Part shown: positions 62,501 to 64,000 of the stretch, in pieces | Position numbering within the stretch: position 1 is the first letter of the stretch | How the letters are laid out: each line of letters starts with the position of its first letter | Origin: Flavobacteriia bacterium | GTDB taxonomy: Bacteria > Bacteroidota > Bacteroidia > Flavobacteriales_D > Crocinitomicaceae | DNA: 64,000 nt | Direction: 5' to 3' | NCBI GenBank assembly: GCA_947450325.1 | Contig: CANFUT010000003.1 | Location: 111,248-175,247 of the forward strand | Program-made: the position numbers and the translations under genes | Notes under the pieces: generated by a model | Seen by the model: only the letters and a program-made list of their open reading frames with translations | Databases searched by the model: none | What the model was told of the DNA's origin: nothing

Positions 62501-64000
62501 TGTAGGTTCAACTTTGTCTGCATTGCCATTAACATCAAATAATGGCATCACAGGAACATGGTTACCAGCCTTGGATAATACGCAGACTACGACATACACC
62601 TTCACTCCAGATGCAGGACAATGTGCTCTGACAACAACTTTGACAATTACAGTCAATCAGTTGACAGTGCCAACTTTTGCAGCAGTTGGACCAGTTTGTG
62701 TTGGATCAACAATTGCTGCATTACCATTAACATCAACCAATGGCATCACGGGAGTATGGTCGCCAGTTTTGGATAATACCCAAACGACTACTTATACTTT
62801 CACGCCAAATACTGGTCAATGTGCAGACATTGCAACGATGACAATCACAGTCAATGCTTTGTCTTTACCAACCTTTGCAGCAGTAGCTCCAATTTGTTCA
62901 GGAGATGCATTGGCAGCACTTCCAACGTCATCCACTGAAGGCATTACAGGAAGTTGGTCGCCAGCGTTGGATAACACGCAAACGACTACTTATACTTTTA
63001 CGCCAGATGCATCTCAGTGTGCAGACATTGCAACGATGACAATCACAGTCAATCAGCCAACAGTTCCAACTTTCACCGCAGTAGGACCAATTTGCGCTGG
63101 AAATAATTATACTTTGCTTACAAGTTCACTTGAAGGCATCACGGGAACATGGTCACCAGCGATTGATAATACTCAAACAACGACCTACACCTTTACACCA
63201 GATGCAGGACAGTGTGCTACAACCACAACGATGACAGTGTCATTAGTTTCGTCTTCAGATGCAGCCTTCACCGTTTCTAATTATTGCAATGGAGTAGGAG
63301 CAGCGCCCGTTGTTACAGGACTTTCAGGTGGAGTATTTAGTTTCAACCCTGCAGTGACTGATGGCGCAGTAATAGATCCAACGACAGGTGTGATTGCGGG
63401 AGGAGTTCCAGCAACAACTTACATCGTTCAATATACATTGACAGGATCTTGCATTGTATTCTCTCAAGAATTGGTTTCATTTGTTGCCACACCAACAACT
63501 CCAGTATTATCCAATGATACAACTTATTGCTTGACATCTACATTTGTGAGTATGACAGCAACAAACACAGGAGGAACAACGAGTTGGTATAGTGACTTAG
63601 GGATGACAAATTTACTAGGTACAGGAACCAATTTGTTGCCATCAAATACGTTGGGAACAACCACATACTACGTGAGTGAAAACTTACAAGGTTGTCAAAG
63701 TCCAATGGACAGTGTGGTGGTAACGGTGAAAGATTGTTATGAGTTTACAGCACCTTCAGCCTTCACACCAGATGGAGATGGCGTAAACGACAGTTGGTTG
63801 ATTTCAGAGTTGAGTACACGTTATCCAAATAACAACGTAACGATATTCAATCGTTGGGGTCAAGTGTTGTATAATTCTGATGGTTATTTGATACCATGGG
63901 ATGGAAGATTTGACAACAAAGATTTGCCAGTAGGATCATATTACTACATCATCGACTTCAATGATGCCTTGGATACACCAAATGCAACAGGAATAGTAAC
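56553..64000 (+). CDS. Giant T9SS type B-sorted repeat protein with P-domain, 3' end outside window
   Basis: One open frame of 2482 codons from the ATG at 56553 to the window edge. Order: signal peptide (about 1-28, ending LVAQ), a Cys-rich pre-peptidase-like module (about 29-150), a second such module with VNNDCASVVPSAL (about 150-290), a proprotein-convertase P-domain (about 320-470; DDIDMWLVSPSGQSVML, GSWGLFVVDDLGGDLGSVTS), a linker with a CTNTQTIDITV Ig-like unit, 26 tandem 65-67-residue repeats (58131-63243), two Ig-like modules, and a CHU_C domain (FTAPSAFTPDGDGVNDSWL, VTIFNRWGQVLYNS, PVGSYYYII). The CHU_C domain is almost complete at base 64000, so only some ten residues should be missing. 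Probably a long surface stalk or adhesin. Confidence 0.9.
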   Translation, partial: MFKLYKKQFGLLFFITILSFNSSSLVAQCAYGSNVTQNPATVFTPACTGVAETVSACNFGGDYFLMNVISGNTYIVATCGGTWDSQITIYNDATQVQVGYNDDGCGLQSTVQFVAGFTGVVRVLVNQYNCTTNSTCITTNVTCTSPPVNNDCASVVPSALTSPGSLTFTGTSAGSTDNTVGGTLGSAQVWEAFTITECATVTINTCGTTPVFTQMFTSISTACPANYPSTFINSNSLNFTTCVDGNGTAVFNNLAPGTYYVPVVGAAPNNHAYTLNISAVDFIAQPDITPASATTFCVGGSVQLDVTQAIGPDVQQTVTGGGSISIPSSGNAAPFPSGLTVSGFPVSGISVYSVNINGISHTFPDDIDMWLVSPSGQSVMLMSDVGGSNDFTNNNFVIQDGAAAFSNGGANPSGTYSPTDFNAGDAGAPAGYTTTLATFTGDMNGSWGLFVVDDLGGDLGSVTSWSITFNVPGLPLTYTWTPSTGLNVTTGTTVIATPTVSTTYTVTASTSSSSCTNTQTIDITVNPNVTPTFTQAAAICSGGALSALPTTSNNGITGTWSPALDNTATTTYTFTPTAGQCATTATMTITVNPNVTPTFTQVAAICSGATLPALPTTSNNSITGAWSPALNNTATTTYTFTPTAGQCGTTTTMTITVNPNVTPTFSQVAAICSGASLSALPTPSNNGITGTWSPALNNTATTTYTFTPTAGQCATTATMTITVNPNVTPTFTQVAPICLGGTLNALPTPSNNGITGSWSPAPNNTVTTLYIYTPTAGLCATTATMTISVNSNTVPTFTQIAPICSGGSFTLPNPSTNAITGTWSPLANNTTTTTYTFTPTAGQCAVTTTMTVTVNPNVAPTFTQITPICSGGSFTLPNPSNNGITGSWLPIANNTTTTTYTFTPTVGQCASTGNMTVTVNPNVAPNFTQIAPICSGGVINLPTTSPNGITGTWSPAVNNTATTTYTFTPTAGLCATTATMTVTVNTNVTPNFTQIAPICSGGSLTLPTTSPNGITGSWSPAVNNTTTTNYTFTPNAGQCAVTTTMTLTVNTNVTPTFTQVASICSGGALSSLPNPSNNGITGAWSPALNNTTTTTYTFTPTAGQCASTATMTVTVTPNVTPTFAAIAPICAGASLSALPLISINGISGGWSPALNNTATTTYTFTPTAGQCATTTTLTIFVTPSTTPIFTAIAPICSGGTFSLSAVSNNGIFGSWTPAFDNTVTTTYTFTPLAIPGQCASTTTMTITVNPSVTPSFTQVSPICSGAALSALPTPSNNGVTGTWSPALNNTSTTTYTFTPTSGQCATSTTMTIVVNPNVTPNFTQIPAICSGGVITLPVVSPNGIVGSWSPAPNNTATTTYTFTPTVGQCATTTTMTITVNANVTPTFTQVGTICFGASFTLPTPSNNGITGTWAPAPNNTSTSSYLFTPSAGQCATNAFMGVTVVPNVIPTFNPIAPICSGASLTLPTSSTNGISGTWSPAVNNTATTTYTFTPSAGQCAVTTTLTVTVTPNVTPTFTAVAPICAGATLSPLPSPSNNGITGTWSPALNNTATTTYTFTPTAGICATTQTLTITVNPNVTPNFVQVAPICVGGTLAALPTISPNGISGNWLPAVNNTATTTYTFTPTVGQCATTATMTIVVNPIVTPTFNPIAAICAGATLSLPTTSNEGITGTWSPAVNNTATTTYTFTPAAGQCAVTTTLTVTVTPNVTPTFTAVLPICSGATLAPLPSPSNNGITGTWSPALDNTTTTTYTFTPTTGVCATTQTLTITVNPNIAPNFVQVAPICVGGTLAALPTICPNGITGTWSPAVNNTATTTYTFTPTAGLCATTATMTIVVNPIVTPTFNPIAAICSGAALSLPTTSNEGIIGTWSPAVNNTATTTYTFTPNAGQCAVTTTLSVTVTPNVTPTFTQVSPICAGAVLSLPIPSNEGITGTWSPAPNNTATTTYTFSPTTGVCATTQTMIVSVTPNVTPTFAAVAPICVGSTLSALPLTSNNGITGTWLPALDNTQTTTYTFTPDAGQCALTTTLTITVNQLTVPTFAAVGPVCVGSTIAALPLTSTNGITGVWSPVLDNTQTTTYTFTPNTGQCADIATMTITVNALSLPTFAAVAPICSGDALAALPTSSTEGITGSWSPALDNTQTTTYTFTPDASQCADIATMTITVNQPTVPTFTAVGPICAGNNYTLLTSSLEGITGTWSPAIDNTQTTTYTFTPDAGQCATTTTMTVSLVSSSDAAFTVSNYCNGVGAAPVVTGLSGGVFSFNPAVTDGAVIDPTTGVIAGGVPATTYIVQYTLTGSCIVFSQELVSFVATPTTPVLSNDTTYCLTSTFVSMTATNTGGTTSWYSDLGMTNLLGTGTNLLPSNTLGTTTYYVSENLQGCQSPMDSVVVTVKDCYEFTAPSAFTPDGDGVNDSWLISELSTRYPNNNVTIFNRWGQVLYNSDGYLIPWDGRFDNKDLPVGSYYYIIDFNDALDTPNATGIV
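58131..63243 (+). repeat. 26 tandem repeats of 195/198/201 bases in the giant surface protein
   Basis: Aligning the first conserved Cys codon (TGT/TGC of xICSG) gives 26 copies, at 58170, 58368, 58566, 58764, 58962, 59157 and so on to 63093. Spacings are 195 or 198 bases with a single 201, always a multiple of 3. Each unit reads roughly NPNVTPTFTQIAPICSGG, LPTPSNNGITGTWSPA, NNTATTTYTFTPTAGQCATT, TMTITV, with two Cys, so probably one disulfide per Ig-like unit. DNA identity between neighbours is high. Confidence 0.95.
61085..62275 (+). repeat. Higher-order duplication of three repeat units (591-base period)
   Basis: Units 16-17-18 (Cys codons at 61122, 61320, 61518) and 19-20-21 (61713, 61911, 62109) match each other in order better than they match direct neighbours. 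Each pair lies exactly 591 bases apart. Diagnostic words are SPLPSPSNNGITGTWSPA, GICATTQTLTITVNPN, FVQVAPICVGGTLAALP and FNPIAAIC. Confidence 0.8.

Noticed and set aside
57466..62656. Several reading frames of 60-170 codons on both strands within the repeat array
   Set aside because: They recur once per repeat unit in the same phase and have low-complexity Val/Pro/Cys compositions; they are shadows of the giant plus-strand gene.
58131..63243. Regularly spaced direct repeats as a possible CRISPR array
   Set aside because: The units are 195-201 bases, wholly coding in one frame, with no short repeat/unique spacer pattern and no cas genes.

Overview
The window is AT-rich, gene-dense DNA from a Bacteroidota chromosome, most likely an aerobic gliding-lineage Flavobacteriales (Crocinitomicaceae/Fluviicola-like; this is inference). 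The evidence is five very large or repeat-rich secreted proteins with type IX secretion (T9SS) C-terminal sorting domains, promoters of the Bacteroidota type (TTG, 17-22 bases, TAnnTTTG), almost no Shine-Dalgarno sequences, zinc-free ribosomal protein L31, MenB, and CvfB, DEAD-box and M1 proteins typical of the phylum. No tRNA, rRNA, insertion sequence, phage gene or CRISPR array was seen. No stretch over 300 bases lacks a gene.

Layout. 1-8813: T9SS cargo (one gene cut by the left edge, one type A cargo, one type B cargo with a small secreted partner) around a hotdog thioesterase. 9037-12569: MBL-fold hydrolase, AlkB-type hydroxylase and GMC alcohol oxidase, a likely hydrocarbon or alkyl-chain oxidation cluster. 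12576-17215 (minus): beta-helix lipoprotein, RarA, LpxL-like acyltransferase and BNR lipoprotein in one tight operon. 17431-20827: L31, a WG-repeat protein and an AAC(3)-fold acetyltransferase.

20883-28474 is the most unusual region. A LytTR regulator with a degenerate receiver is followed by a six-gene operon: PqqD-like protein, ATP-grasp ligase, fold-III PLP decarboxylase-like enzyme, a urea-transporter/M23-peptidase fusion, a TPR/beta-barrel outer-membrane protein and a TPR protein. It reads as a complete cytoplasm-to-outer-membrane pathway that makes and exports, or attaches, an amino-acid-derived compound. I know of no experimentally established function for it.

28564-42438 is mostly housekeeping: MenB, MscS, PaaI-like thioesterase, an Ntox23-like protein, a LytS/LytR pair, CvfB, Usp, DEAD-box helicase, M1 peptidase, DUF6702-like and DUF1345-like proteins, a two-Cys-less flavoprotein reductase and a YkgJ-type protein. 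42576-46595 is a Gly-rich/SprB-repeat T9SS protein. 46647-52375 holds a SiaB-like kinase, an HDAC-family enzyme and TspO facing a minus-strand operon with a PAS-GAF-PP2C phosphatase and a STAS-like protein, so a kinase/phosphatase/STAS partner-switching set is split over two facing operons. 52493-56517: RlpA, Tex, a lipoprotein and a small exported protein. 56553 to the right edge is one open gene of at least 2482 codons with a P-domain, 26 tandem repeats of 65-67 residues and a T9SS type B domain cut just before its end.

Several genes have TAnnTTTG only 4-7 bases before the start codon, suggesting leaderless or near-leaderless transcripts. All assignments come from reading motifs by eye; no database search was run.
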